Assembly (NCBI GenBank): GCA_964017185.1
Contig: OZ024876.1
Location: 12,339,726 to 12,403,725, forward strand
Source: Rugalucina vietnamica
Lineage: Eukaryota; Mollusca; Bivalvia; Lucinida; Lucinidae
Direction of reading: 5' to 3'
Length of the DNA stretch: 64,000 nt
Shown: one piece after another, positions 43,513 to 54,514 of the stretch
Layout: every line of letters starts with the position of its first letter
How positions within the stretch are numbered: position 1 is the stretch's first letter
Program-made: the position numbers and the translations under genes
The notes under the pieces: generated by a model
What the model saw: only the letters and a program-made list of their open reading frames with translations
The model's database searches: none
What the model was told of the DNA's origin: nothing

Positions 43513-44504
43513 AACCTTTGTTTTTTGTATATGTGAAAAGCATGTTTTGTCATGTCATGCATTAATTACAATTTAATTGGCATTTTTCTACAGAATCATA
43601 AATAGATCAAGCATGCTCTATCTTAGAATTGGTACATTAACAATACATTCACAGCAATTAACTTATTTTCTAGAAATCTAATACATAACAGCAGCCATTT
43701 AATGCTGACTTCTTGAGTGGCTGCATCATTTTCTAGAAACCAGCTGATATGGAAACTTGAAGACCAATGGTCCTGTAAATGCTCACCTGAGATCTGGGAT
43801 ATATACCAATAATCTTGTTTGACTATAATGGTCATGGGCGACCTATATTAACCTTGCTGTAAAATAGGTCAAGGTCATCACAATGTTATAATTTATGTAT
43901 ACATTGTAGTACTATAATCAACAATGATACATGCCAAGTTTTGTTGAAATTGGTCCACCAGTTCCGGATAAAAAAATTTGTTATGTGTCACACCCTATAT
44001 ACTCCGGCTGCAACCAAATTTGTTACGAGTAACACCCTATGCAACCTTTGTTTTTTGTATATGTGAAAAGCATGTTTTGTCATGTCATGCATTAATTACA
44101 ATTTAATTGGCATTTTTCTACAGAATCATAAATAGATCAAGCATGCTCTATCTTAGAATTGGTACATTAACAATACATTCACAGCAATTAACTTATTTTC
44201 TAGAAATCTAATACATAACAGCAGCCATTTAATGCTGACTTCTTGAGTGGCTGCATCATTTTCTAGAAACCAGCTGATATGGAAACTAGAAGACCAATGG
44301 TCCTGTAAATGCTCACCTGAGATCTGGGATATATACCAATAATCTTGTTTGACTATAATGGTCATGGGCGACCTATATTAACCTTGCTGTAAAATAGGTC
44401 AAGGTCATCACAATGTTATAATTTATGTATACATTGTAGTACTATAATCAACAATGATACATGCCAAGTTTTGTTGAAATTGGTCCACCAGTTCCGGATA
44501 AAAA
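43445..44504. repeat. 530-bp tandem duplication, near identical
   Basis: 43445-43974 is repeated at 43975-44504. The only difference I see is GGAAACTTGAAG against GGAAACTAGAAG. The unit joins the satellite's last repeats, a piece of family A (TTTGTTTTTTGTATATG) and the start of HINE-B. The junction is AAAAA/ATTTG. Confidence 0.9.
43761..43974 (+). mobile_element. HINE-B 5' part, duplicated copy
   Basis: AGACCAATGGTCCTGTAAAT with CTCACCTGAGATC and one core start, cut at the duplication border. Confidence 0.75.
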
Positions 44505-45170
44505 GATTTTTGAATGGTTTTTAATATATGGACATGGCGGCCATCTTGGTCATGTGACCTGGATTATTTATGTACACATTGGTTCCCCCTTCCTATAGAT
44601 ACTTCACATCAAATTTGGCTTTGATTGGCCAAGCAATTTCAGAAAAGAAGACCTTTGAATATTATGCCGATATACATCCAATTTTTTCAGAATCAAAAAA
44701 CTTCAGTCCATTTGCACATTTCCTTCGTTTTTCTCTTCAAATGACATTTTGACAATTTTCCCCATTCAAATGCATGGCCGACCTATGTTGACCTGGTGGT
44801 AAAATAGGTCAAGCTCATCCCAGGGTCATATTTTATATCAACTTTGTAGAGCTTGTCTCCATGATGTTTCATGCCAAGTTTCAAAATCATAGGCCTTCTG
44901 GTTGTGGAGAAGAAGATTTTTTAAAGGTTTTTGCTATTTTTGCTATTTATAGCCATGGTGGCCATCTTGGTCTTGTGACTTGGACCATTTATATAAACTT
45001 TCATTCCCCCTTCCTAAGGATGTTCCACATGAAGTTTGGCTTTGATTGGCCAAGTGGTTTCAGAGGTGAAGATCTTTGAAATTGTGGACGGACGGACGAC
45101 GACGGACGGACGACAGAGCATGGCCATCCTGATAAGCTCACCTTGTGAGCCTTCCACTCAAGTGAGCTAA
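44291..45170 (+). mobile_element. HINE-B element
   Basis: Same 5' end as 43761, two cores, GGACGGACGACGACGGACG tract, then CTCACCTTGTGAGCCTTCCA and AAGTGAGCTAA. Confidence 0.8.
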
Positions 45171-45412
45171 AAAAACAGTTTTTAACCTGTGCATCAGGAT
45201 TACATGTCCAGGAACACCCACAAAGAGATGGTTTTGTTTGATTCCTTGTTCCCTTATGGCAGACATATGAACTTTTCAGGTGGGGGGAAAGAATGAAATA
45301 AACCAGAAACACCTTCTGATTTCATAATAATCTTTCCATTTGAGAATGAGATAATTAGAGATAATTACAGTATAACTGCACATGTGATTATCTTCCCTCT
45401 CAAGTACATGCA

Positions 45413-45642
45413 TTAACCAATATTTGACGAATGGATTTTCCCATCATTATGATTATCATTTGGAAGAGTCCACTTTCATTATTAGGTGCATCAGGAGTGA
45501 TTTTGAATTTTTATTCCACTTTTAGATAAATTTTCTTTACATAAGCAAACAGAATAGCCCCAGATGGGACGCCGCGTTCTGCGGCGTCACATCTGGGACT
45601 ATTTGGTTTGCCTATGTCCCATAAAAAGGATGCCAGGCTTAC
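45413..45642. mobile_element. Family D foldback, copy 4
   Basis: TTAACCAATATTTGACGAAT to GGATGCCAGGCTTA; central stem GACGCCGCGTTCTGCGGCGT is the best preserved of the family. Confidence 0.8.
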
Positions 45643-45888
45643 ATGTATAAGAGTTATAAGCTAATCTGAGCCAAGTCCCAAAGAACCATATTCTTGGGAT
45701 TTCCAACGAGTTTCAAATCAAATTCATAATGCATCTCAATAACAGAAATCTAGCCATCATCATTACTGAATATTTTGGTCGCTCATCCCTCTTCTCAGGC
45801 TGGAATGCCACAAGCCCCGTTATTGTAATTCTTGAATAAATCTCCTGGGTATAAGTGCACAAATTTAGGATTTTTTTAAATCACATTT

Positions 45889-46135
45889 GAGCCAAGTCAT
45901 GAGAATATCAACAATCTGCATATGCGAAAACAAAGCCGCAAATCAGCTTCGCAGTAACTGCGAAGCTGATCAGCGCCTTTGTTTTCGCTGTAACACGGAT
46001 AGTATAATCTTCCTTCCTCTTCAATATGAAATTTCAAGCTTCTTAGTAATCTAGCCGAATTCTGTGACTGTACAGGCCGGTTTGTGTAAGACCTGGTCGG
46101 AAAACCATATTGTTGTTTTTCTCATGCGAAGGCTC
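45889..46135 (+). mobile_element. Family A MITE, forward
   Basis: ATTT flanks; CGCAG-class stem (CTTCGCAGTAACTGCGAA); CTTCTTAGTAATCTAGCC has a small internal insertion. Confidence 0.85.
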
Positions 46136-46355
46136 ATTTGGCTAATTTCATGACTTTTCTTGAGAAGTAGGATAAAAACATTCACTCCTACTCACCCACT
46201 GATATAAACTGCACCCACCCTTTGCAAGAAAGTAACCAGAGAATCAGCATGAGAAAATTTGTCTTCTGAGTTGGTTTATGTCCTACCTGTAGACAGAGAT
46301 CATAACGGAATCTATACTAATGCATAGCCACTCCATTTCTCCTAAATTGTCTCAC

Positions 46356-46515
46356 TGTTGTGATACAGGGGAATGTGTTGTGGTACAGGGGAATGTCAGT
46401 GTTGTGGTACAGGGGAATGTCAGTGTTGTGGTACAGGGGAATGTCAGTGTTGTGGTACAGGGGAATGTCAGTGTTGTGGTACAGGGGAATGTGTTGTGAT
46501 ACAGGGGAATGTGTG
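46356..46515 (+). repeat. 24-bp minisatellite, about six copies
   Basis: TGTTGTGGTACAGGGGAATG followed by TCAG. Frames reading CCGTGECQ or LWYRGMSV are shadows of this repeat. Confidence 0.9.
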
Positions 46516-46625
46516 TGGCAATGTGACCTGGTCTCAGGTCTTCAGTTATAATAAAGGTGAATTAATCTTACTTAACTGACTTTTGGTTTATGATTGACTG
46601 ATTCATAATTGACTGTTTATCTTAC

Positions 46626-46919
46626 ATCAGGACAACATATCCATGAAATAAATCCCCCCTCCTGAAACCCCAATTTTATAGTAAAACTGGGGTTTGCAGG
46701 GGTAAATACCTATTTTTCTTATTTTTGATCCAAAACTTAGATTAAGGGGCACTCATTAGACCCACCTCGCTGAGGCGGTTCTAATGTGTGCCAATGGTGC
46801 ACAATCTATGTTTTTTTAGCAAAACCAAGAAAAATAAACAACATTTTTTCAACTGAAAATTTTAAACTAAAACTTAAGAAAAATCTGTATATTGTATGGT
46901 GGGCATGTTTTCTTACTGG
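46626..46919. mobile_element. Family C foldback, copy 5
   Basis: AAAACTGGGGTTTGCAGGGG and a decayed stem (AAAACTTAGATTAAGGGGCA). Confidence 0.76.
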
Positions 46920-46964
46920 TTAGGGTAGATTGAGTGCATTCCAAAAGGCTTCAGATCTGTATTT

Positions 46965-47198
46965 GAGCCGTCTCGTGGGAAAACCAACAATGTGGTTTCC
47001 AAACAAGTCCGACACAAACAGGGCTGTACAGCTACAGAAGCAGGCTAGAAGCTTGAAATTTTGGAGTTAAGTAGAGGAGGAACTGTACTATCCGAGTAGC
47101 GAAAACAAAGGCGCTGATCAGCTTCACGGTTACCGCGAAGCTGATCTGCGCCTTTGTTTCCCCCTATGCAGATTGTTGGTTTTCCCATGGGGCGGCTC
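46965..47198 (-). mobile_element. Family A MITE, reverse, intact
   Basis: ATTT flanks; stem CTTCACGGTTACCGCGAA has one mismatch. Confidence 0.86.
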
Positions 47199-47285
47199 AT
47201 TTATTTTCACAGAGCTCTCTTGATAGGGCTCTTAATCTGCAAAATCCATCAATTCTGGTCCTTCCTGCAATTCTTAGACAGAAAC

Positions 47286-47563
47286 ATCACGAAAACATGT
47301 CCGTGTAATGTATACCCCCGTAAACCCCACATTTATATAGTAAAACTGGGGTACGCAGGGGTATACCTTGTTTTCTTATTTTTGTTCCAAAACATAGATT
47401 GTGGGTACACATTAGAACCGCCTCAGCGAGGCGGTTCTAACGTGTACCCACAATCTATGTTTTGAGCAAAAATAAGAAAAATATCAAAATTTTTCCAGTG
47501 AAATTTTTCATTTTTACAACCAAAAAATTTTCTGTATATTGCATGGGCGTGTTTTCGTAATGA
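47286..47563. mobile_element. Family C foldback, copy 6 (best preserved)
   Basis: CACGAAAACATGTCCGTGTA to GGCGTGTTTTCGTAATG. Central stem ACATAGATTGTGGGTACAC, then AGAACCGCCTC/GAGGCGGTTCT, about 35 bp per arm. Confidence 0.87.
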
Positions 47564-47614
47564 AATACACCAAAGAATGTCATTAATCAGTGCTAAAAAC
47601 CATGATGCACAATT

Positions 47615-47802
47615 TGAGTGACATCATGAGAAAACTGACTGAATATGCAAAAACAATGACGCAGATCAGCTGTGCAGTACAATTTTTCTTCTTTTTCAAT
47701 CCGGAATTTCAAGCCTCTTACTTTTCTCTGTAACTGTACAGGCTGGTTTGAGACAGAACAGGTTGGAAACCCCAAAGACCAGTTTTTCTCATGTCCCATT
47801 TC
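47615..47802 (+). mobile_element. Family A MITE, forward, stem half lost
   Basis: GAGTGACATCATGAG to TTTTTCTCATGTCCC. Confidence 0.68.
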
Positions 47803-48231
47803 AAAGTGCATATAGTGCAGTTCTTAGCAATCATTCACAGGTTTGGTTTACTTTATGATTGACTGATTCATAATTTGAAGCACATTGATTGTTAACCTGT
47901 TGGAATAATCAGTGACAAGAGCAAGGTCAACTCCAGGTTGGTAAAGATGGTACAGCATTATAAAACTTAAGGATAAAATCCAACCACAGGCAAAGTATCA
48001 AGTTGATCCATCCATGGGTTCAAACAATATACACACTACTGAGAATCACATGGTATTTTATACAAACAAACCAACCAATGATCGGTGACACACAATGCAA
48101 TTCTGCCTGAAGTTAAGGCGATAAATTCGAGTTTTCTCCTCTAGTGTAAACTTACTCTACTGACTGATAAATAGGTGCAGTCTATGCAGCAATTGAACAA
48201 TTATTGAATGAAAGTAACATAAGGAATACCG
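47803..48231. other. Unassigned stretch
   Basis: No repeat family or exon recognised. Confidence 0.4.
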
Positions 48232-48652
48232 GCAGTGATTTTTTCGCTATAAAACCGACTCCGGTTTTAGGAGTCGTTCCCAATGGCAAAAAGTATCTTT
48301 TTTTTCCCAAATGCATGGTTCAAAATTCCCAATCTGAGAAAGTTTCCCAATCAGGCTCACAACTGCGACTGTGATAAATACATGTACATGTACATACTGT
48401 TAACAGCACCAGTCAGTCAATATTAATCTGATATTTGTGACAAGGAATAACACTAATTTTCAAGCATCCCAGTCATATGTTGTTTACTTTTAGAAAACAA
48501 ATCACTGTAACACTTATCAAGATGTTTTCATATTTTACTGGTCTTTAGATAAATGTCGCTGATTTTCCCAACCAAGGGTAAAATCAGGCTATTTTCCCAA
48601 TTGAACCGGTACTAGTACCTTTCCCAAAATGCTGAAAAAAATCACTGACCAG
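48232..48652. mobile_element. Family I TIR element
   Basis: GCAGTGATTTTTT is mirrored as AAAAAATCACTGACC. The interior has repeated TTTCCCAA motifs. Target duplication not seen. Confidence 0.55.
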
Positions 48653-48837
48653 TTATTTCGTTTTCGCAAACACTTCCATGTTATTGTGATGGAAGTACTA
48701 TATGTTCATGGGGCGAACACCTACGCCGGGGTGAGTGCAATAGCTCTTCCTGTACTTTTATACAGGTGTGCTAAAAACACATAAAACCTCTCAGAATCCA
48801 GGCCTCTAAGACAGTCATAATGGAAGTTCTCAATAAA

Positions 48838-48915
48838 AAATAAAATCCACCCACACACCCCCAACATTTTCCAGAATTTGGATGAGAATCTAACAATTAT
48901 TTTTCTCTGGCCTAA
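48838..48915. mobile_element. Degenerate end of the TTA-type Harbinger-like element
   Basis: AAAATCCACCCACACACCCC, TTTGGATGAGAATCTAACAA and TCTGGCC line up with the right end of 28309-29122. Confidence 0.6.
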
Positions 48916-48986
48916 AGCTCATCATGCTTCTGGTTATTGTCTTGCACATACAAAGAAATCATGTGACAATAATTTCCCCCACATTA

Positions 48987-49229
48987 TTCATCAGGAAAGC
49001 ATGTCCCCTCATACCACACTTTTATATAGCAAAACTGGGGTCTGTAAGGGTACACCTATTTTTCTTATTTTTGCTTCAAAACATAGATTGTGTGAGAACT
49101 GGCGAGGCGGTATTGTGTACCCACAATCTATGTTTTGAGCAAAAATAAGAAAAGAATAAAAAAATTCCTACTGAAATTTTCAATTTTTACAGCTGAAAAA
49201 ATCTCTATATATTGCATGGAGATGTTACA
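48987..49229. mobile_element. Family C foldback, copy 7
   Basis: ATCAGGAAAGCATGTCCC to TTGCATGGAGATGTTAC; the stem has lost part of the left arm. Confidence 0.78.
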
Positions 49230-49561
49230 AATGACTTACTTGCATTCAGTAACAAGTTTGATCATTCCTGACCATTAAAATCCCAACTTTCTACAATAAC
49301 TAAAAGTTATCCTCGGATTCAAGAGTCAACCTTTCTAATTAAATGAAAATAATATTCCACAAGGTAAAATTCAATTAATTTAAGAATCCAAAGAAGCATG
49401 AAATCCAAGAATTAAAGTTGAAATTAATTGATAGACATGAAAACTAATTATCAACAAATCTAACCTTTTTTATTTGTAATATCCATTCACCAAATAGACC
49501 TTCCAGTATAAACATATCAGTGGCTCATTGGCTAGTGTATTTCATTCAACAAAAGTTGAAA
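49230..49561. other. Unassigned stretch
   Basis: A/T-rich with no recognised element. Confidence 0.4.
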
Positions 49562-49777
49562 TGCCACATGGTATAGAAAACCAAAAAACAAGGGCACAGA
49601 GTAGAGCAGTAACTGCAAAGCTGATCACCGCCTTTGTTTTCCCTACACAGATAGTACAATCTCTCTTCTTCTTAAATCCGAAATTCCAAGCTTCTAGCCT
49701 GTTTCTGTGACTGTATAGCCTGATTTGTGTCGGACCTGTTGGAAATCCAAAATGTTGGTTTTCTCATGTGATGGCTC
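49562..49777 (+). mobile_element. Family A MITE, forward, left part eroded
   Basis: From CCACATGGTATAGAAAACC to GTGATGGCTC; stem AGCAGTAACTGCAAAGCTG. Confidence 0.72.
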
Positions 49778-49896
49778 AAATGTAAACATGATGGGTCCTA
49801 CAACAACAAAACCTGTCTCTACCAGTAGTCAGGGCTAGGAAGCTTCTCAAACTGTCAATCAATCATTGATCAATTATGATATATATGTTGTCTCAT

Positions 49897-50114
49897 ATAA
49901 GCCTGACATCCAATTAATGGGACACAGGCAAACAGTATAGCCCAAGATGTGGAACCACAGAATGTGTGTCCCATCTGAGGATATTCTATTGCTAAATGAA
50001 ATTTCATTGAACACTGAAATAGAAATTTAAAATCACTTCTGTGGTCCTAACAAATGGAAATAGACTCACCCAAATGATTATGATGGGCTTGTCCATTGGT
50101 CATTAATGGGTTAA
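49897..50114. mobile_element. Family D foldback, copy 5
   Basis: ATAAGCCTGACATCC to ATGGGTTAA; central stem strongly decayed. Confidence 0.72.
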
Positions 50115-50221
50115 ATTAAAAACCTCCCATATCCTGAAATGTGCAGTCTGTTCAGCAACTTCATACAGACATTTTAATCACATTTTGATTTCCCCCCTCC
50201 CATTCACAAACTTAGTTATAT

Positions 50222-50422
50222 GAGCAGGGTCATGAGAAAACAGGCCTTTGGGTTTCCCACCAGGCCTGACAAAATAACAGTCTGTACAGCCACAGAAAAA
50301 AGCTAAAAGCTTAAGAAGAGGGATTGCACTGTCTGTCCAGCGACAACATGCAATAAATGCACAGCTGATCTGTGGTTTTCTTTGCACTTATGCATAAATC
50401 TTGTTTTCTCATGACGTGGCTC
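50222..50422 (-). mobile_element. Family A MITE, reverse, short
   Basis: GAGCAGGGTCATGAG to GACGTGGCTC, ATAT flanks; half stem ATGCAATAAATGCACAGCTG. Confidence 0.74.
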
Positions 50423-50682
50423 ATATCTTTCTGTCAATCTTGAACACTTGAGGGCATACTTCAGTCCAACATTGAAATCTTAGTGAAATTAGTACTGGTC
50501 ATTTGGGGTAAGCCTGAAAGGGACAATATACTTAAAGTGATACTAACCAGACCATTTTAAGTAGAAAATCTATTGATAGTGTCAAACCTGCAGTTACAAT
50601 TATAGAATTAAGCATAACCTGCAGTTGTGGTTATACAATCATCAGCAAGAGTTCAGTGCAATATTGGACAGCTACAATAAAT

Positions 50683-50908
50683 GAGGCAAGTCATAAAAAA
50701 CAACAATGTGGTTTCCATACAGATTTGACACAAACTGAGCTGTACAAGAACAGAAGATGGCTGGAGTATGGCAATTTCGCATTTTAGAAAAATTGTACTA
50801 TCGGTGTAGCGAAAACAAAGGCACTGATCAGCTTCACAGTTACTAAGAAGCTGATCTGCGCTTTTGTTTTCGTATATGCAAAATGCTGGTTTTCTCATGA
50901 CACAGCTC
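50683..50908 (-). mobile_element. Family A MITE, reverse
   Basis: GAGGCAAGTCATAAA to GACACAGCTC; stem CTTCACAGTTACTAAGAA. Confidence 0.77.
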
Positions 50909-51349
50909 AGATTTTAAATGCTAGAGCAACAATTAATCACTGACAAATTAAGACAACTCATTTAACTTGACCATCAGACAACTAAAGGTCACTTTCCTGC
51001 ATTTTGAAGCTCTTCTGACATAATTTTCGAGATAAAATTACTTGTCTCTGCGCATCCGCAGTGGATTGAGTGTTTGGCTAATCTGACTAGGTAATAACTC
51101 TGTTTTATACAAGTTGAAATCCCACTAACTTGAAACATCAATTATTTGAAATGTTTTAGAATGCAAAATTGAATGCTTTGATTTCATCAACAACTTGCAT
51201 TTTTATCATCTGTTGAAACTTTTCTGATGACACCCAAATCAACACCTTGTATAATGATAAGCGTATGTAATTTAACAGTCACCCAATAATTTATCGAGAT
51301 TATGCCAGAACATCATGCTTGCCCTGACAGACATGTTATTCATGGTACT
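50909..51349. other. Unassigned stretch
   Basis: Nothing recognised. Confidence 0.4.
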
Positions 51350-52774
51350 CATTACGAAAACATGCCCATGCAATATAAATGGATTTTTAAAGTTGTAAAA
51401 AATGAAAATTTTCAGTAGAAAACTTTTGATATTTTTCTTATTTTTGCTCAAAACATAGATTGTGCAGGGTTCCCAAGGTCAGGGAAAAGTCAGGGAAAAA
51501 TGTAAAAAATTCAAGGTCAGGGAAAAGTCAGGGAATTTTGAAATTAGTCAGGGAAATTTAAAAAAATAGCAAAAGTCAGGGAAAAGTCAGGGAATTTCAG
51601 AATCAGAAGAAGAACTTTTAAAATAATAAAGATGAAACATAAAGTGGCCATGGCAGTTTCTTCTAAGAACAAGCGCGGATGTGTTTGTCATAGTGTCTCA
51701 TTAGAAAGCTTATTTTGTTAATGAATTTTTGAACTCATCTCAAATTTTTGCATATGCTTGTATAATAGTTACTTCAATTACACCTTTCTCAGATGTTCAT
51801 ATTTTTCCCTTAACTTTCTTGGTTCTTTTTTAACATATTTTGTTGCAATTCAGATCTTGATCTTTAACTAATGATTGATCAGTTATGGGGCTTGATTAAT
51901 TTCTAAGTCAAGTTCTCTCAATTAACAAGAGTGTATGTAGCCACATTTTCTATACTGAGAGGTATACCAAGCTTTGTCAGCATGTTGCAGACAATTTCAG
52001 AATCTACCTGTTTGAATAAATTAAGTTCTTATGATTCCTCTTTAAGTGAGGACAAACAAGCTTTACTATATGGTCAGACAGCACATATACCTAGATCAAA
52101 ATATCTGTGAAGGAGTATTTTTATTTTGGACTACACTGATTATGATTGAGAATCAAAATTTCCATAGACATGTATTTGAATGATGATGATAACCTTGCTT
52201 AAACAATGTGTTTCATAATACCACAATAACAATATTTGTGCGATCATTATGTTCAATTGGTAGGGTTGTCCAAACTTTTTGATGAATTATGATATGATAC
52301 AAGAGGGATGACCTTTTGAATCTCTGTACTTAAAGTAAGTCTATAAAACAAAACAAGACAAAAAAATAATAATAATTTGATACCAATACATACTCAGTAG
52401 ATTTTAACCATTCATTCTGAACATGGTGAAGGTGGTAAGGGTTGGCTGAAAGGGTGGAAGCCCGAAGGAGGCCAACATTAGTTAAAATGACCACATACTC
52501 TTGAAAACGCCAATGATTTTGGTCAGGGAATTTTGAAAATTGGTCAGGGAAAAGTCAGGGAAAAGTCAGGGAATTTTACTTTATGAAGTTTGTGGGAACC
52601 CTGTTGTGGGTACTCGTTAGAACCGCCTCGCCGATAGAACCGCCTCGCCGAGGCGGTTCTAACGAGTACCCACAATCTATGTTTTGAAGCAAAAATAAGA
52701 AAAATAGGTATACCCCTGCATACCCCAGTTTTGCTATATAAAAGTTACACATTTCACGGACATGTTTTCCTGAT
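51350..52774. mobile_element. Family C foldback, copy 8, split by a TIR element
   Basis: ATTACGAAAACATGCCC and GGACATGTTTTCCTGATG are the ends. Removing 51465-52603 plus one TTGTG rejoins ACATAGATTGTG/GGTACTCG. The loop side holds a partial repeat of AGAACCGCCTCGCCGA. Confidence 0.86.
51465..52603. mobile_element. TIR element with GTCAGGGAAAA arrays and 5-bp duplication
   Basis: CAGGGTTCCCA/TGGGAACCCTG TIR, TTGTG on each side (51460-51464, 52604-52608). Both subterminal regions carry direct repeats of GTCAGGGAAAAGTCAGGGAA in the same orientation. The 1.1-kb body has no transposase frame. The superfamily is not assigned. Confidence 0.85.
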
Positions 52775-52784
52775 GCTGGTAGAA

Positions 52785-53146
52785 TATAATGCACCAGTCC
52801 AGTCATTTATATCTCCGGCTTCTCTTCTAATAAAATCTGGAAAGGATCCCTGTGGCATCTGTCAGACAGGTGTAGGAAGAAAATGCTTTCTGCTGGCGGT
52901 GATTGTGAACACGTTGCAACTCGGCTTGGGCCAAGTTCTGCAGTTGCACAGAAATGATCTGGCAAGCCAAGGAAATCATGGTTAAATCAAGACTGTTATT
53001 GTACAACAAAAAGCTTGTGATGAATACTGCTGATCCACAGAATCACTCAGAGTGGAGAGGCTGTCTTAAAGAAGGAGACTTGTCAAACAAGTCCAACCCT
53101 TAGATGAGGACAAAGGACTAACAAATATGATGATGATGATGATGTT
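52785..53146 (+). pseudogene. LINE fragment with (ATG)n tail
   Basis: A frame reading SGKDPCGICQTGVG resembles the PCGVCxxGVG segment found in many animal LINE open frames. It then goes out of frame, so the coding part is broken. The stretch ends in GATGATGATGATGATG, a common LINE tail. It starts right after a family C element. The exact 5' border is uncertain. Confidence 0.5.
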
Positions 53147-53262
53147 AGGACCGCCTCACCAACGAGTTTCTAACAAGTACCCAATAAGAATAATGTAGAT
53201 ATCCGTGTAAACACCAGTTTAACCATATTTAAATGTACACATGTCAGGGATATGTTATCCTG
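53143..53262. mobile_element. Family C, degenerate copy 9
   Basis: GGACCGCCTCACCAACGAGT, CTAACAAGTACCCA and ATATGTTATCCTGGTGAG survive. Confidence 0.5.
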
Positions 53263-53376
53263 GTGAGATTTTCAGCACCAATTATACCCTACCTTCAAAC
53301 TGGCCAGCCAGCACAATTTTTATTTCTTTTCATCATCATTACAGCATTTTGATATTCATTTCAAAGTAAATTATCT

Positions 53377-53619
53377 GAGCCCAAACATGAGAAAACCAAC
53401 ATTTTGCATATGCCAAAACAAAGGCACAAATCAGCTTCGCAGTATCTGCACAGCTGATCAGGGCCTTTTGTTTTTGCTATGCGGATAGTACGATTCCTCC
53501 TCTACTTTCTAAATACAAAATTTAAATTCAAGCCTCTAGCCATCTTCTGTATATGCACAGGCCTGTTTGTGTTAGACCTGGTCGGACACCACAATGCTGG
53601 TTTTCTCATGATATGGCTC
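53377..53619 (+). mobile_element. Family A MITE, forward, chimeric stem
   Basis: The left stem half is CTTCGCAG type and the right half CTGCACAG type (GCTTCGCAGTATCTGCACAG), so the arms no longer fully pair. Confidence 0.78.
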
Positions 53620-53997
53620 ATCTTGATTAACTTTCTTGCTCACACAATAATATCCTTGTTCATAAAAAATGTGTCAAATATATGAGAAATTTTTTATTTG
53701 GTAATTTAACAGATGGAGGCTCAGATCTCTGTTTGATAAAATAGCAAAAAGCCCTCAAAGCAATCTATAGGACCTTATCAAAACTGATATAATATTAATG
53801 GAACATTAAATTTTCATTTTTTACTAAATTTGTGCACCTGTTTGGGGGCTATAAATTCATTTTGGGTTTTCATCTTTTTTAAATGGACTAGGGTCGCCTT
53901 TCTGGGAAAGAGCTAATCAACTTGATTTTCATTCATGTTGTGAACTGGGGTCTGGGTAGGAATTTTTTAATCATTTGATCAATAATTGAGCCGCAAC
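53620..53997. other. Unassigned stretch
   Basis: Nothing recognised. Confidence 0.4.
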
Positions 53998-54087
53998 GCG
54001 AGAAAACAGGTCTTCAGGGTTTCGGTCTTCAGGGTTTCCGACCAGGTCTGACACCAATCGACCACTACAGTCACAGAAGCAGGCTAG
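53998..54087 (-). mobile_element. Family A MITE, reverse, left end only
   Basis: GAGCCGCAACGCGAG through CACAGAAGCAGGCTAG. GGTCTTCAGGGTTTC is doubled. Confidence 0.75.
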
Positions 54088-54261
54088 TTTTGGTCACATG
54101 ACGTTGGTTTCCATGGACCGCCATTGTAAAATGTCAACACTGCAATATCTATGAAACTGCTTGGTCAATTTTCAGAAAAATGGTGGCATATTGTTTGTCA
54201 TATAGAGCACTGTCTTCTAGTACAAACGAGAACCTTTATGAGTGCTTTCATTTAACAATTT

Positions 54262-54415
54262 GAAGTCATGTTGAGACGAAGCCACCACCTGCTGGGTGCA
54301 CCAACCAGATCCATTGTGATCTCAAAGTGTCTTGCTCAAGGATACTAAACAGTAGAAATAGGTATCAAACCCTTGACTCCTCGCTCTTGGAGGTCCTACT
54401 CTAGACGCACCACTA
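54262..54415 (-). mobile_element. SINE-like sequence, reverse
   Basis: On the minus strand: GTCAAGGGTTTGATACC as B box and TATCCTTGAGCAAGACACTT, a body motif shared with 58310-58502. It abuts the CRE-rich palindrome. Confidence 0.55.
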
Positions 54416-54512
54416 CCCAGCGGGCACATGACGTCAAAATGACGTCATATTAACGTCGATGCGACGTCATGACGTCGATCTGACGTCATTCTGACCTCAT
54501 GTGCCTGCTGGG
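54416..54512. mobile_element. 97-bp palindromic MITE packed with TGACGTCA (CRE) sites
   Basis: CCCAGCGGGCACATGACGTC is mirrored by GACCTCATGTGCCTGCTGGG, with TA on each side (54414-54415, 54513-54514). Inside are three perfect TGACGTCA octamers and several one-base variants (TAACGTCG, CGACGTCA, TGACGTCG). CRE sites bind CREB/ATF bZIP proteins; a role here is not shown. Confidence 0.8.
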
Positions 54513-54514
54513 TA

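Noticed and set aside
42283-43536. Several long open frames encoding repeats of PNLLRVTPYIL, NQICYESHPIYS or KFVMSHTLYTPD
   Set aside because: All are register shadows of the 42-bp satellite, whose length is a multiple of three; several frames are open at once on the same strand.
43623-44365. Two identical 70-codon minus-strand frames
   Set aside because: The frames are identical only because of the 530-bp duplication; no splice or family support.
46360-46579. Cysteine-rich repeat protein (CCGTGECQ)
   Set aside because: Shadow of a 24-bp minisatellite; two frames are equally open.
52731-52985. Intact 84-codon gene
   Set aside because: Only PCGICQTGVG matches LINE-type sequence; the start lies in the family C arm and the frame shifts afterwards.
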